Shown: positions 47,974-59,518 of the stretch, piece after piece | Numbering within the stretch: the first letter of the stretch is position 1 | Layout of the letters: the number at the start of each line of letters is the position of its first letter | Assembly (NCBI GenBank): GCA_021396245.1 | Contig: WNYE01000077.1 | Span: 62,001-126,000, forward strand | Length of the DNA: 64,000 nt | Direction: 5' to 3' | Source: Sporothrix humicola | Lineage: Eukaryota; Ascomycota; Sordariomycetes; Ophiostomatales; Ophiostomataceae | Made by a program: the position numbers and the translations under genes | Notes under the pieces: generated by a model | Told to the model about the DNA's origin: nothing | The model's database searches: none | The model's input: only the letters and a program-made list of their open reading frames with translations

Positions 47974-50900
47974 GATGATGTTTCTTCGCGATGTTCGAAT
48001 TTTTTGTCGATTTTGTCGATGTGCAACCAATGTTTTGCTCTGCTAATTTGTGGTGGCTATTTTTTTTACTACTAACAAAACCGACCACCACAATCGCAGA
48101 TAAGAGAGCTGCATCCAACCGGCGGCTTAAGCCTCGGCTAGCCTTAAATAGCCATTGTTGCTTCTTCAGTATTGCGATATCGTTGTCTCTTCTCTCCGAA
48201 AAGACAAATTACTTTTTATGGAACCTTACATCTTGAAGAGCCATGCAGAATTCTCGGTCTCACTTTGCATTTCTGCGGTCGGCGACCGACTGGCCTCCGG
48301 TTCAAAGCCGTCTACAAAAGACAAAGGTCATACAAACGTAATTGTTGGGTTGTGACGTCCGATATCGACAGCACACGAGCACATTTCAACTATTGAGTCA
48401 CCAACCTTTACGACAGCCTTTAACGGCCATTAACGGTCTTTGACAAACCTTTACACAGTACGACGTACTGAAGGCAATACGACTGTAACTCGACGTCGCT
48501 GTTAAGGTCTGTAAGACGGCTTAAGGCGAGAGTGAGAGAGCGATATCAGCCGATGTCGGCGTAAACTTGGAAGACGAGAGTATTAGACGAGGCTGTCAAT
48601 CCAACAAAGCTCACCAAAGAGGAATGCCCAGAGAAATGCCATGCATCGCAGCAGGGGTCTAGATCCTCGACAAGCGAGCTGAAAGAGACAAGGCGTGTTG
48701 ACGAGTCTGAGTTCAGGCTCTGGTCGATCTTGACAGCAGACATCGGAGGACGGAAAAATGAGGGTCAGCATGAAAATGAAAGGCTGTGGATTGTGATTGA
48801 CCCCATTATTTGGAAGCTGCTTTTTTGTTATCAAATTGACAGAACCAGGGACGAGGGCAAGGGCGATATCGGGCTGATGGAAATGTGAGATAAAGACAGA
48901 CAAAAAGCATGGCAAAACAAAGGTGAATGACTCTTCAGCCTTATCGTTGAAGAGAAAGCGACTAAAAGTCGTTGTGGGGAATGCAGCAAAAGAGGGCCGT
49001 AAAAGAGACGGCGGGAAAAGTCGGGAAATAGGATCGCTGGCGAGCGAGGAATTGGGCGAGCAATTGATAAGAGACGGTGAACAACGGAAGGAATCGAAAA
49101 TCGATATTCAAGGAAAACAAAACAACGAAGATGAATAGGAAGGAGGAAATGCATGGAGAAATCAACGGAAGAAAGAGAGCAGCGCATCTTGACTCATATT
49201 GCCGTATTATACGGTCTCGGTGACGTAAGAAAACGGGACATCTCGAGATGCAGTAAACGGGTTTACGGAGCCGGTGTAAGTCGACAGTGCCTGTAATCAA
49301 AACATTTTAGCTACAGACAGGCCTAACTACGTAGACCTGGACGGCTCCGCGGTGAGCATTAAAGGCCGTATTTACCGGGGTGGCACATCCAATCGGTCTT
49401 TGCATCGTCGACCACATGTGTTGATGCGCCGCCTACCTTTTTTTTTTGTAAAAGATTTTCCCGCCACGACCATGACGCGCAGCTTCCATTGGCACGTTGT
49501 GACATCAGGGTGAACAGTATCCTCATGTGTCCCCGTTTACGAAATATTTTGTACGTAAAGTGTATGCATTGGTGCTTTGTAGATGCAAGGGAGACCTGTA
49601 GCCAGGGACAAGAGATGACAAGGGAGGCCGTTGTAAAGGTTGCAGTTGGCACTCATTCTCGCTTGTTGTGTAAATGGAATGAAAGTACGTCGTAGATCGA
49701 TCATCAAACAGCCCTTTTAGGAATGTAGGAGCCATGTGGTTGTTTTTTTGTTTCTTTTTCTGTCACGTCCTTCCGTGTCTCGCCTGCACGATAGAGTGTA
49801 CAGTGCCGACATTCCTATTCTGTTTCTTTTTGGCTTCATTCTACCCTGTTCCTGGCCCTGATGGTCGACTACGCCGTAGTCTGTGCCGTAGTCCGGCCGC
49901 AGCTCTGGTCTAAATTTGGTGTGCTTTTTGTTGTCCCTTAAGTGGCAATGTGATCCAACACACCGCGACAGCGTGTTCGCGGCGTGTTTGCGACGTGTTT
50001 GGCGATCACCAAACGTCGTAGCGTGTCAATTTGGCGTTTGCTATTTACAAAAATACGCAGTCATTTACACGTATCTCGTCATTGTTGATGGCATAGTTGT
50101 CGATCAACAATGACTGCGTTGGACACGGGACGACAGAATGGAATGGAGACGACAAAGGACCCTCAATATCGTCTAAGAATATCATCTTGATATCATTTCG
50201 AATGCTGTATGATATCTTTCTTCATCTCGACATGATCTATCAAAAATGACAAGAACAGACAGACGAAAGTAAACAGCAGCCTCAACCCAGCTCGATCCAG
50301 CACAGCCTTCTGGGCGTGGGGGTTTTTACGCAGAAAATACGTTCACGACGGGACGTTGATATCCTCACCCGTCTCCGGCATGCTGTCTCGGTACTCTCTG
50401 TCCCGTGTCTGTATTTTTGTTTTAATCTTTATTTAATTCGCCCATCGCTCATCGTTCATCGGCCGGTTGTGCGATAGGAGAATAAAATGGCATGCGTAGG
50501 GTATGCAAGTGTTTCACTCTTTCGGAAGGGGGGGCATCACGGAATATGTCGATTCTGTCGTTATCTACAGCGTACAAAACGATACAACAATGCAACGATG
50601 TGCACAGAAACACAGCAATATGCATACGACGACGGATGAGGGACTGAAGCCCTGGAAATCTGGAAATCTGGATATCTGGAAAATACCGTGCCGAGGGATG
50701 ACACGGGCTGAGATGCACGCCATACTCCATCTGTGACGTGGGTGGCCGACGAAAAAGGAACTGCAACCAAAGGCTGGTACCGATATGGGCATTATGGGCA
50801 TTGATACGGATTTGCTTTGTCTGTGCAGATACAGCATGGGTGTCCATAAACCGACGATTACCGCGCGGCTTTACACAAGACGACGTGTCTGTACGTCGTC

Positions 50901-53900
50901 CTTGTCCTCACAAGGGAGATCGACGGTGGATGAGAAGGACACCCGAGAAAAACACTCGCATTGAAACATGATCAAATGGGGAATGTGTGATGTGATGGAT
51001 GAACCATTCCTTCATCCTTGGTGCGATAAAGCAACTCTTGCAATGTGGAGGGGAAAAAATGGTGTTTGAGCGTATCGCTTTGTTAAACTCCCAAAGAGGA
51101 AAGCCGTAGATTATGTGCGAGTTTTGTCTTGTCTGTGCAAAGTGACAGCAAGGATCGCCCGCTGACAACAGCGATGGGCCAATGAAACAGGAAAATCAGG
51201 CAATGTCGACAGGGGGCTGAGGATATGCTGAGAAGAAATGATGGCAGATTTGACAGAAATGACAGAAATGGCACGAATTGTCAAATGGCCAGATGACCAA
51301 AGATGCAAAGAAAGACAACGAGAAAGATTGTGAACTTCTTTAGGGTCTTCACATTGAGCACTTGGCGACTGTGCCTCTTGTTAACGATGCTTCTATTGAT
51401 AGCAGCCCCCCTCATTTGTTTTTGTTCAGGGCTGTCTCAACAAGGCAGGTCCGGGATAGGCGCATATTTTGCAATATTCAACTGGAGGGGTAAAAGAGCA
51501 AAAGGTCTGTAAAATAAACGAGGTAAGGCAAGGCTCACAAGAGAAATAGATTGATCTTTTCCTCGTTTGTATGAATAGTGTGCCCTACAGCTGCAGGTGG
51601 ACATTTTTGGACACTTTCTTCAAGTCGCTGCAGCTCTCTTTAGGCCTGCTGCTGCTCTTCAAGGAGGGTTGCATCAATGGTTGCTCAAAGTTGCTCTATT
51701 CCCCCCGCAGGACCCCTCCCCTCGTTTGATCCCTCCTTCTTGTCTTTCAGATTGCAGCTCATATGCCCATTGATATTCTCCTTGATACGACATACAATGC
51801 ACTCTCGATACGATAACAATCTTTATGCATGAGGAGACGCCGTTTTATCGACAACACAACACAAAAAGATACCCCCACGTTTGACTAGCGTTGAAAGACA
51901 CGATGAACGAGGCGGGGGAGGAGAAGAGAAAAAGAAAGAAAGAAAAAAGAAACGTCGATGGCACACTTGGGCGATGGATTGCTGCAGGCAGACGCGGCAC
52001 GGGAAGCACGGAAGACGACAGAAGGGCAGAAAAGGCAGAAAGTGTAGCCTTGGATGGTTGTTGCCCTGGATTAGCTTGATTGCTGAAGAAGAGCAAGCAA
52101 ACCGGGAGCTGACGACGTCAGTCGAACTCAAGTACGACGTACCAAGGTACGGAGTACGGCCGCAGGGCAAAGATGCAAGAAAGAGCAAGATTGAGAAGCT
52201 AAAATGCAAGTATCCGTGACCGCCAGCCGTTCCCCTTCAAGTATCTTCCCTGTAAATGGTACACTAGGCATCGACAATCGTCCATCGAGATAACCGCCGA
52301 GTCCCGGCCTTGACCTTGGTCCCGTCTGCACAGTATTTCGCGTCCCTGGTTCTAAGTCTGGCTTCCCGCCCAGGTCAAGGCCAGTCCCAGCTTCCAACAA
52401 ACCCGAGATGCCCTGCCGTGTCTTGGTTTTTATGTTTTGTCTCAATTAATTCTCTTGACCCCTCCCCCCACGTATCTTACTATCGTGCCGTCTTTTTAAA
52501 GAAACAAGTCGAAACAAGAAGAGACGGGCAATGAGGTAAACAGAAACAAAAAGACGAAAGACGGGATTGCAGAAACAAATGACACGGGAGGGTGTCTGTT
52601 GGGAATTGTACAAAGTAGAGTGTGAAAAATGATGGACCATTCTGCAATTGCAACAGTGGTCCATTCACAGCTATCCATTGGCCATGTCAACGGCCTTGTC
52701 ACTTTCAGGGGTCAACATTCAGTTCGTGTCTATTTCATGACTGGACAATGGGCAGTTTGGGCAGTTTGTGGGCTGGTCAAGACTGCTGTTTGGCCAATGC
52801 CTTGCCGTCGTGATGGAGCTTGCCATTGGCTGTCGTATGTTTTTTGTAAGAGATTCATTCTCATCTTTTTTAATTATTCATCTTTTTTTGTCTCTCATTT
52901 TGCCCTACCCTCAGATCCATCAGGAAAACTCTGCATTTTCATAACGAGTTTCATCTTTTGAGAATCCCGACCTCGTCTTGTCGTAAGATACATCCACAAA
53001 TATGAAAACCCTTTACCGCCTGGCATCCACGCGCTGTGATAGACGATTTAGATTGGTAGTTTAAGAATGTCAAAGCCTCAAAATGGAGCCTTTTTACGGC
53101 CTTGAACCCTTCGGCATGCCCCATACCGACAAGACAAACATTTCTATCTAACGGCAAAAAAATATGGGGGAATCCACATGGAAAGAGACTTTTTCGCATC
53201 CGCAAGGGATCAAAAGACTAGGATCGTGAATAATGATGGACAGCAAAAGAAAAAGAAAGTAAGGTGAACGGGCATGAAAATTTTTCATCTTATCTGCAAT
53301 AGATCGGTTCTCATCGATATTCTCCAATTTTTACCTTTTTTGTTCTTATTTCAATGTCAAACAGTCGTGTCAGTCTTTTTGTCTGCCGGCTTGATGTGGA
53401 TCTCCCTTGCCCGTAGCTGCAAATCCGCATGGGAGAAAAGTACGGGGGACCTATGACAGGACAAGGAATGGTGAAGGATTGCACTTTGAATAAAAAAATT
53501 AAAAGAAAAAAACGACGGCGTGCGCTCAGGGCTGGCCAGCAATAATCCAGTATCTTCAAATTCCTCATTCTTTCAGTCTGGTCTGGGCCAAAGCGGAGTC
53601 CTGCACACTATTAAAAACAAGGAATAAAGAGGTGAAAGAGAATAATGTTCAAAAGTAATAAAAGCTAAGCGAGAGGCGGATAAGATAAAGATGAGGATAA
53701 TGAAATAACGAAAAAAAATAAAAAAAAGTTCAAGGACCTACTTTGCATCAATACGTCTTCAATATGGAAATAGAAACAGCAGTTGCAATAACTGTATCAG
53801 TAAGATCGAAACAAACGCCGCAGAGTGCAATTGGACTTCCGGCCGAGGGCAAACAGGCGTTGGCATTGGCATTGACAGCCGTTGATTGAATGATGTTTTC

Positions 53901-54100
53901 CATTTCATTTTCCGTGGACAAACCGACCTCCGGCCAGTCGCTCCTTCTGGCTTTCGCAATGGACGACCCAAATGGGGCAAGATCAAAAGAGGCAGTGGCG
54001 CCTTGCTGCAATTGGGTTCGCGTCACCACATTGTCCAAGCGTCACCGCCCGCCCGTCCCACACGTTTCCACAGGGCTGGATTGAACCGAAGATAATCTTC
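47974..54100. other. 6.1-kb non-coding spacer, mixed composition, rich in TACGNCGTA palindromes
   Basis: No conserved protein-like frame was found. Four TACGNCGTA palindromes occur, at 48459-48467, 49686-49694, 49870-49878 and 52133-52141, and a TACGGAGTA at 52148-52156 only 7 bp after the last. 48890-49140, 51880-52080 and 53600-53740 are purine-rich. A minus-strand frame at 53748-54038 looks balanced but has no ATG near its 5' end. No transposon ends, tRNA or rRNA were found. Confidence 0.55.
48000..48005 (+). terminator. RNA polymerase III T-run terminator of the tRNA
   Basis: A run of six T starts 27 nt after the tRNA 3' end and is the first T-run of five or more downstream, which fits a Pol III terminator. 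Confidence 0.55.
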
Positions 54101-57100
54101 AATTCTTTTTTGTCGATTGAGTTCAGTTTACGAAGTACTTTTTTGTCAATTGCCGTCGTTGTTTGCTGTGCCGCCGTGTCGTGAAAACTCTTCAACTTCC
54201 CGTCATCATCTCTTACTGACCGCTTACTCTTTCGTCTCCACCTCGCTCTTGCCTCCCTCGTCGTGTCGTCGTCGTGTTAATGCGTCGGTTTTTGGACATC
54301 GTTCTTTCCTCGTTTCTCTTTACTTCTTTCCCCTCTCTTTTCTCTCACCCGGCTCCGTACACCGTGTCGGCCGTAATGCCCCGCTGTGGACACTGTGCTA
54401 CCGAGAGGAGGAAGGAGGTGAAGAGTAAGGAAAAAGGAAGGAAAGATCCAGAATTACGCAATCGCGCCCTCGACGCAGTATTACCGATCGCTTTTTGGTG
54501 GTCTCTTCATCTAGCGCCTGGACCGGTGTATCTTACGTGTGATCATACGCCATGCCATCTGGTTTTGTAGCGCCTCTAGACTTCTGGGCGGTCTCTTTTG
54601 TTTCTCTTTTTGTTCTCCCTGTCTTCTCTTATTGTTCCTCACCTTCTTTTCCACAGTGTCCGCTCGGCACGACGGGAGGTGACTCGTGGAAAGAACGCGG
54701 TAGCTCCTGCCCTGGACTGGCCCTTTTCTGAAGCAGGCCTTGGCCCTGTACCTCGTGAACTGTGCCCTGCGCCCTGAACCGGTCCGGGTTGGCTTGGTCG
54801 ATGTCCCTCTTTCCTCTTACCTAAACTTGCTCATGCATCCTCCTCACCTTGGCTCTTTCCACTCTCTCCAGTACATGCCTTCTTCCCAGCGGCTTCCTCG
54901 GCCCCCAACAGATCACATCTATAGTGCCAGAACACCTGATCCGATTGCGTCTGCCTGCTAAAGACAACACGTCAACGACTGCACATGCCGTGGAACTGTC
55001 CCTTGCACCTTCCAACTCTGCCTCCTCCAATGACTAAGAAATGCTCCGACTGAACTCGTACTCGAAATCGTAAAAAGACAGTTCTGGCCCAGAACATACT
55101 CACAAGGCCAAAGGCGAACAATCCACAACGCCCACAGGGCAGTCCACGCCTTTCGTAAGGTCAAATCGACCAAAATGACCGAAAAGGCTGGCCACAGCTG
55201 CCCACACCAGGTGCCATTGCGTGCTGTCATTGGTGACTTTGCAGTATCTTTTTCTTTACATAGCACAGGCTGCTCTTTCTCCAGAAAACCGTCTATCTCC
55301 GCTTTCGGATCGGCGTGGCGCTCCTTGTGGGACGTTGCGAGGGCAGGTGCGAGTGGTGTGTGTGGCCGTTGCCCACGAGTTCAAGAGTACAGCCCAGTCA
55401 CAGCCATACACAAAGTGACTTGCATGGTGCATACGAGCTGCACACTGAGGCAGGTACCGGCCATGTCAAGGACAATGGAAATGTACTTGCACTTCCTGAC
55501 TTCCTTCCTTCCCCTCCAGGCCAGGGACGGGATTGATTGGATTGTCTCAGCAGCAGCGACCAACGACAGGCGCACCTGCCTCCCAGGGCCCTTTTGCTTT
55601 CCCTCTTTTACGTTTTGCGGCTTGCGTTTTACGTACGTCTTATTTACGTCTTTCGTCTTTGCGACCGTCGTCTTATTTATTTATTTTTAAATGCTTTTTT
55701 ATTTTATTCTCGGCGCGATCACGCAAGAACGAGTCATACAGGCGTCTGTCCACAGCCCTCCAAAGCTCCAAAGCTCGCCTTTTCGGCCGCGTCGTGCTCC
55801 ATTCTTGTAGTCCTCTCTGCATGTGCACCTCGTGGTTTGTAGATTCGTTCAAAGTATATCACTTCAAGGGTCCCTCTTTTTGTTGTCTTCTTTCTCCTTC
55901 GGTCCTTGTTTCTTTGTTTCTTCTATTTTCGATTCCTCAATCTTCAATTCAACTTCAACCTCAACAGCAAGGCCTCTTGTCTCTGACCTTTGCTCCTTCC
56001 TCCTCCACACCCCGGCCAGCCGTTCTTTCCTCTTCTCACCTCCTCAGCGCCTATTCACCTTCCCGCGCTACGTCATTACTACGGTGCTTTCGAACCTCCG
56101 TGCCTTCCTCTCTACGACTCCTCTTTGCTCTTTCTCGCCGGTTGAGCCGAGCAGTTGACAAAACACGAATCGCCCTGAGCAATTCGAACATCACCACTTC
56201 CACCCTTCTTAAATATTCAATATCTCTCTTTCTCGCACGCCAACAATCCATCTGTCGTGCACCCTTCCACCCCTCCTCCGCCTCTCATCTTCTTATCCAC
56301 AATCTTGTCTCACGGTTCTCCCCTCTTCCTCCCCCCTTCAGAAATCCAGCAATCCAGGCACAAGGGCCGACAACCACCAAAAACAACCTACCACCACACC
56401 ATCTTTTTGGCCAGCTAAAATACTCTAGCAACGAGTATCACTATCATTATCAGCAATCAGCAATCGGTATCAGCATCCCTCGCTGCTTGTGCTCTATCTT
56501 TCGGCCTTTTCGATACCCTTTCAGCCTTTCTCCACGACAGAGTGATCAGCCTCCGTCTCGGAACGCCCACGCAAATCAATCGCTTCTTGTCCTCTTGTCG
56601 TGTCTTGCGTTGCCCTCCCTCGCATCACTTTCTCCCCTCATTTGTTTATCACCCCTCCTGCGATCTCCCAAACCCCCTGACCAACTTACCTACCAGGGGT
56701 TCGCTCTTTACTCCTCTTTTTGGGTTCCTCTTTTGGCTGCTTTGCTCTGGGTCCCCTTTTTCCCCACCCCCATTCTCGCGACATCTCTCGTCTCTCTTGC
56801 ACTTGTACTCTGTACCCTCACAAGTATTACTCCGTACATACATACATAATTCGTGCACCAGACGCCAGCTCGTGCCATCCACCACCCACCTGACACCCCC
56901 CGTTATCCATTTCCCGCTAGATTCGAGGATTTACCCACCACTATCTCTCCTTGTGGTTTCCTTCTCCTCTTTTTCTCGCCTTTCTTCACTTTCTTCTATC
57001 TTTTATTTCCTGGCTTTCTCCCCGCGACTATTTTCGACTATCCCGACTATTTTGGCTTTGGCTTGTCCGCCATCCGCTATCTATCTTGTCTCCTTGTCTT

Positions 57101-58320
57101 TCGACTCCGACAAGGCTTTGGTCAACACCCTCTTCTCAAAACACCCCTGGTGTAAATCAAGCTCAACAGCCGAAAGAGCCCACGAATAAATTCCAGCTGC
57201 GAAACAACCACAACCACGAATTCTCCAGAGTACGGGGTACAAAGACGACAAAGAGCAACGAAAACGCACAAGCCAGCTGATTCTGCATTCTGCATTCTGC
57301 ATTCTGCACAATTTACGACATCTGCACCAGCTTGCCAAGGGTTCCCCACGATTTTTATCGCGACCAGGGCCTCATTTCATCCACGGCGCTAAAGCCCGCT
57401 CTTTATCTGTGGCATTCCACTCTTGACTCTTCTCTCTTATTCAAGTCCCTTCCTGGGTCCCTTTCTGAGTCCCCCATCTGACTCTCGTCTCTTTCCCCTC
57501 TCCACATCCCATCCACGCCCTTTGGAGTATTTGACTCTCGTCGTCCGCATCTCTCTCTTCTCTCACCTCACATCTCCTACTCATCTTTCGTTCGGCCCGT
57601 CCTCACCAAGCCACTTCAAAAATCAAACGTCAGAAGTCAGAGAGCCAAGAGCCTTTACAACAACGTTAACACGCACACAACCACTCAACCAAATAACGGG
57701 AATACCGCAACCCATCCCACGCGCGCATTACAACCCCCGAAGGGAAGCCACGCCCCCAAAAGCTGAAGGGAATAAACCCCCATCTTACACCCCATTTGCA
57801 TCCCGAACAGGCAAGCGATAAAAGGCAGAAATTTTTCTCGCTGCAGCCCAGACTGCCATTTTGCCACCTGCGATAACACGAACAAACACATTTGACAATT
57901 TTTTTTCGTCGTGCTCATTTTCTTGTGTTTATTTTCGTCGTCGCCTTACACTCTATAATTACGCACTCGTTGCCCACCCTTTTCACTTTCCCCCCTTTTG
58001 ATTTTGATTTTTGGTATTTGAATTTTCAGATTTCAACTCGGTGTTTTTCAAAACATCACATACCTTCTTTCACGACAATACTTATTTGGCCGTCTTCATA
58101 TAAGAGCTTGGCCTCCCCTCACCTATCTCAACCCGCCAATCTAAAATATACAACAAACGACAACACCTGACCAGATCACCGTGTTACCACCACTTTCCCA
58201 TACGACACACTCTCCGTATTCTCGTCAAACCCACGGGTTGAACACAACAGCAAAAAGTTGTGACACCGCGACAACCGCCAGAAAATCAAATCTCACACAA
58301 TCCTCCACACATATCACAAA
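54101..58320 (+). promoter_or_regulatory. 4.2-kb pyrimidine-rich upstream region/possible long leader of the Ecl1-type gene
   Basis: The + strand is C/T-rich from about 54180 to the ATG at 58321, with CTCTTT, CCTCC and TCGTC runs. A TACTCCGTA is at 56828-56836 and a 4 x 7-bp ATTCTGC repeat at 57280-57307. The final 250 bp are CA-rich, as in many fungal 5' UTRs. The long open frames across it (up to 438 codons) are Ser/Leu/Pro/Phe-rich, as CT-rich DNA produces by chance. Whether the tract is promoter, leader or a separate non-coding RNA cannot be told from sequence. Confidence 0.4.
57280..57307. repeat. Tandem repeat, 4 x 7 bp ATTCTGC
   Basis: Four perfect copies of ATTCTGC lie about 1 kb upstream of the Ecl1-type gene. 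Confidence 0.95.
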
Positions 58321-59518
58321 ATGCATCACTCTCGGCGGAAATCCGGCCATGGCTCCATGACCGATGTCCGGAAGGCCGCTTCCACCTCCGACGCCAAGCA
58401 CAAATCGTCGTCAAAACAAAGCAGCAGCGGTAGCAGCAGCCGGCGGACAGGCGGTTCTTCGTCACACCAGTCCAGCTCAAAATCCAGCAAGTCGAGCCGG
58501 GACGCAGAAAAGGCGCGTGACGAGGACTATTGGTACGACGACGAGAGGGAAAGCTTCCCGCAATTCTGGTAAGTTAAATCGCTAAAATCACAAGAAAGCG
58601 AACAAAATATTTTGTGTCCCCTCGCTTCTTTCCCCTCTTTGCTTGGCTCTTCACAGACGGGATTCTTCCCACTTTGGTCGGCTTGCATCGTCGCCTGACG
58701 CGCGCAATACTGTCCTGGCTGTGAATTGGAAAAGCCCGCACTCTACCGGAAGCCCTTCGTTTCGTTTCGTCTAAATGGCAATAGCCCGCTAACAGTGTCT
58801 TTTTCCAATATAGCATGACGTGCGAAAAGCAATTTGTTGCAAAGGACGACCGTTTCCTGTACTGCTCAGAAGCGTATGTTTCTCTCCGCTTTCCCCTCAT
58901 CCAATTCAACAATTCCACAATTCAATCTACATGACATATGATATGGAAGCGGGGACACCAACTAACACCGATTTCAGATGCCGGGACTACGATCAGGAAC
59001 ACGGCGCCAGCGTGAGCGCACAAAGCTTCAAGGACACCTATGCCAGCAGCAGGATATACTACACCGAGGCCCAAGAGCCGCGCGACATTATTCCCCGTGC
59101 CTCGCCTTCCCGGCCCAGCTCCACCTACTTCTCTCTCCCGCCTACGCCCGCCAACATGTCCTCCACGATGCCAGCCACAACCTCTTCCGCCATGGCCGCA
59201 TTACGGTCACTGTCTCTGCGTGACGCCAGCCCGCCATCACCAACACTAGCACCGTCTTCCTCGGGCATCTGGCCCTTCTCCTCGCGCAGCAGCGCCGCCA
59301 GCCCCAGCACATCATATACGCAGCCGTCCGCAGTGTACGCTTCGACCTATGATCAGGGCCAGGGCTACTACCGCAGCACCGGCGCACCGAACTACTATAC
59401 GTACGGCGCCGGCTCCTCCGGATACCTGGGCGCAGAACGGCCGCTGCCCCCACGGCGGCCTGGCAGCTATGCTCGCCCCAAGAGCATTGAACTCGTGACG
59501 CCCCTTCTGGGACAGTGA
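58321..59518 (+). CDS. ECL1: Ecl1-type zinc-binding life-span/stress regulatory factor
   Basis: Three exons: 58321-58568, 58814-58873 and 58978-59518 (introns 245 and 104 bp, both GT-AG). They give 282 residues. The N-terminal 75 residues are Ser/Lys/Arg-rich. Splicing assembles FPQFCMTCEKQF...YCSEACRDYDQ, with Cys83, Cys86, Cys100 and Cys104 as a C-x2-C-x13-C-x3-C zinc motif. This is the hallmark of the Ecl1 family. The motif is split over all three exons, and its reconstruction confirms both introns. The rest is Ser/Pro/Tyr-rich and disordered, with SLRDASPPSP-type Ser-Pro motifs suited to phosphorylation. In fission yeast ecl1 genes are starvation-induced and extend chronological lifespan; budding yeast has ECL1. 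The exact role here is inferred. It has a very long CT-rich upstream region, which suggests complex control. Confidence 0.88.

Noticed and set aside
53748..54038. Balanced 96-codon minus-strand frame
   Set aside because: The frame begins with TTG and a stop codon lies two codons upstream, so there is no ATG start at its 5' end. No splice acceptor or homology was recognised.
55533..56849. 438-codon open frame on the + strand
   Set aside because: It lies in CT-rich DNA and encodes mostly Ser, Leu, Pro, Phe and Arg with no domain. Such frames arise because CT-rich DNA rarely forms stop codons on that strand.
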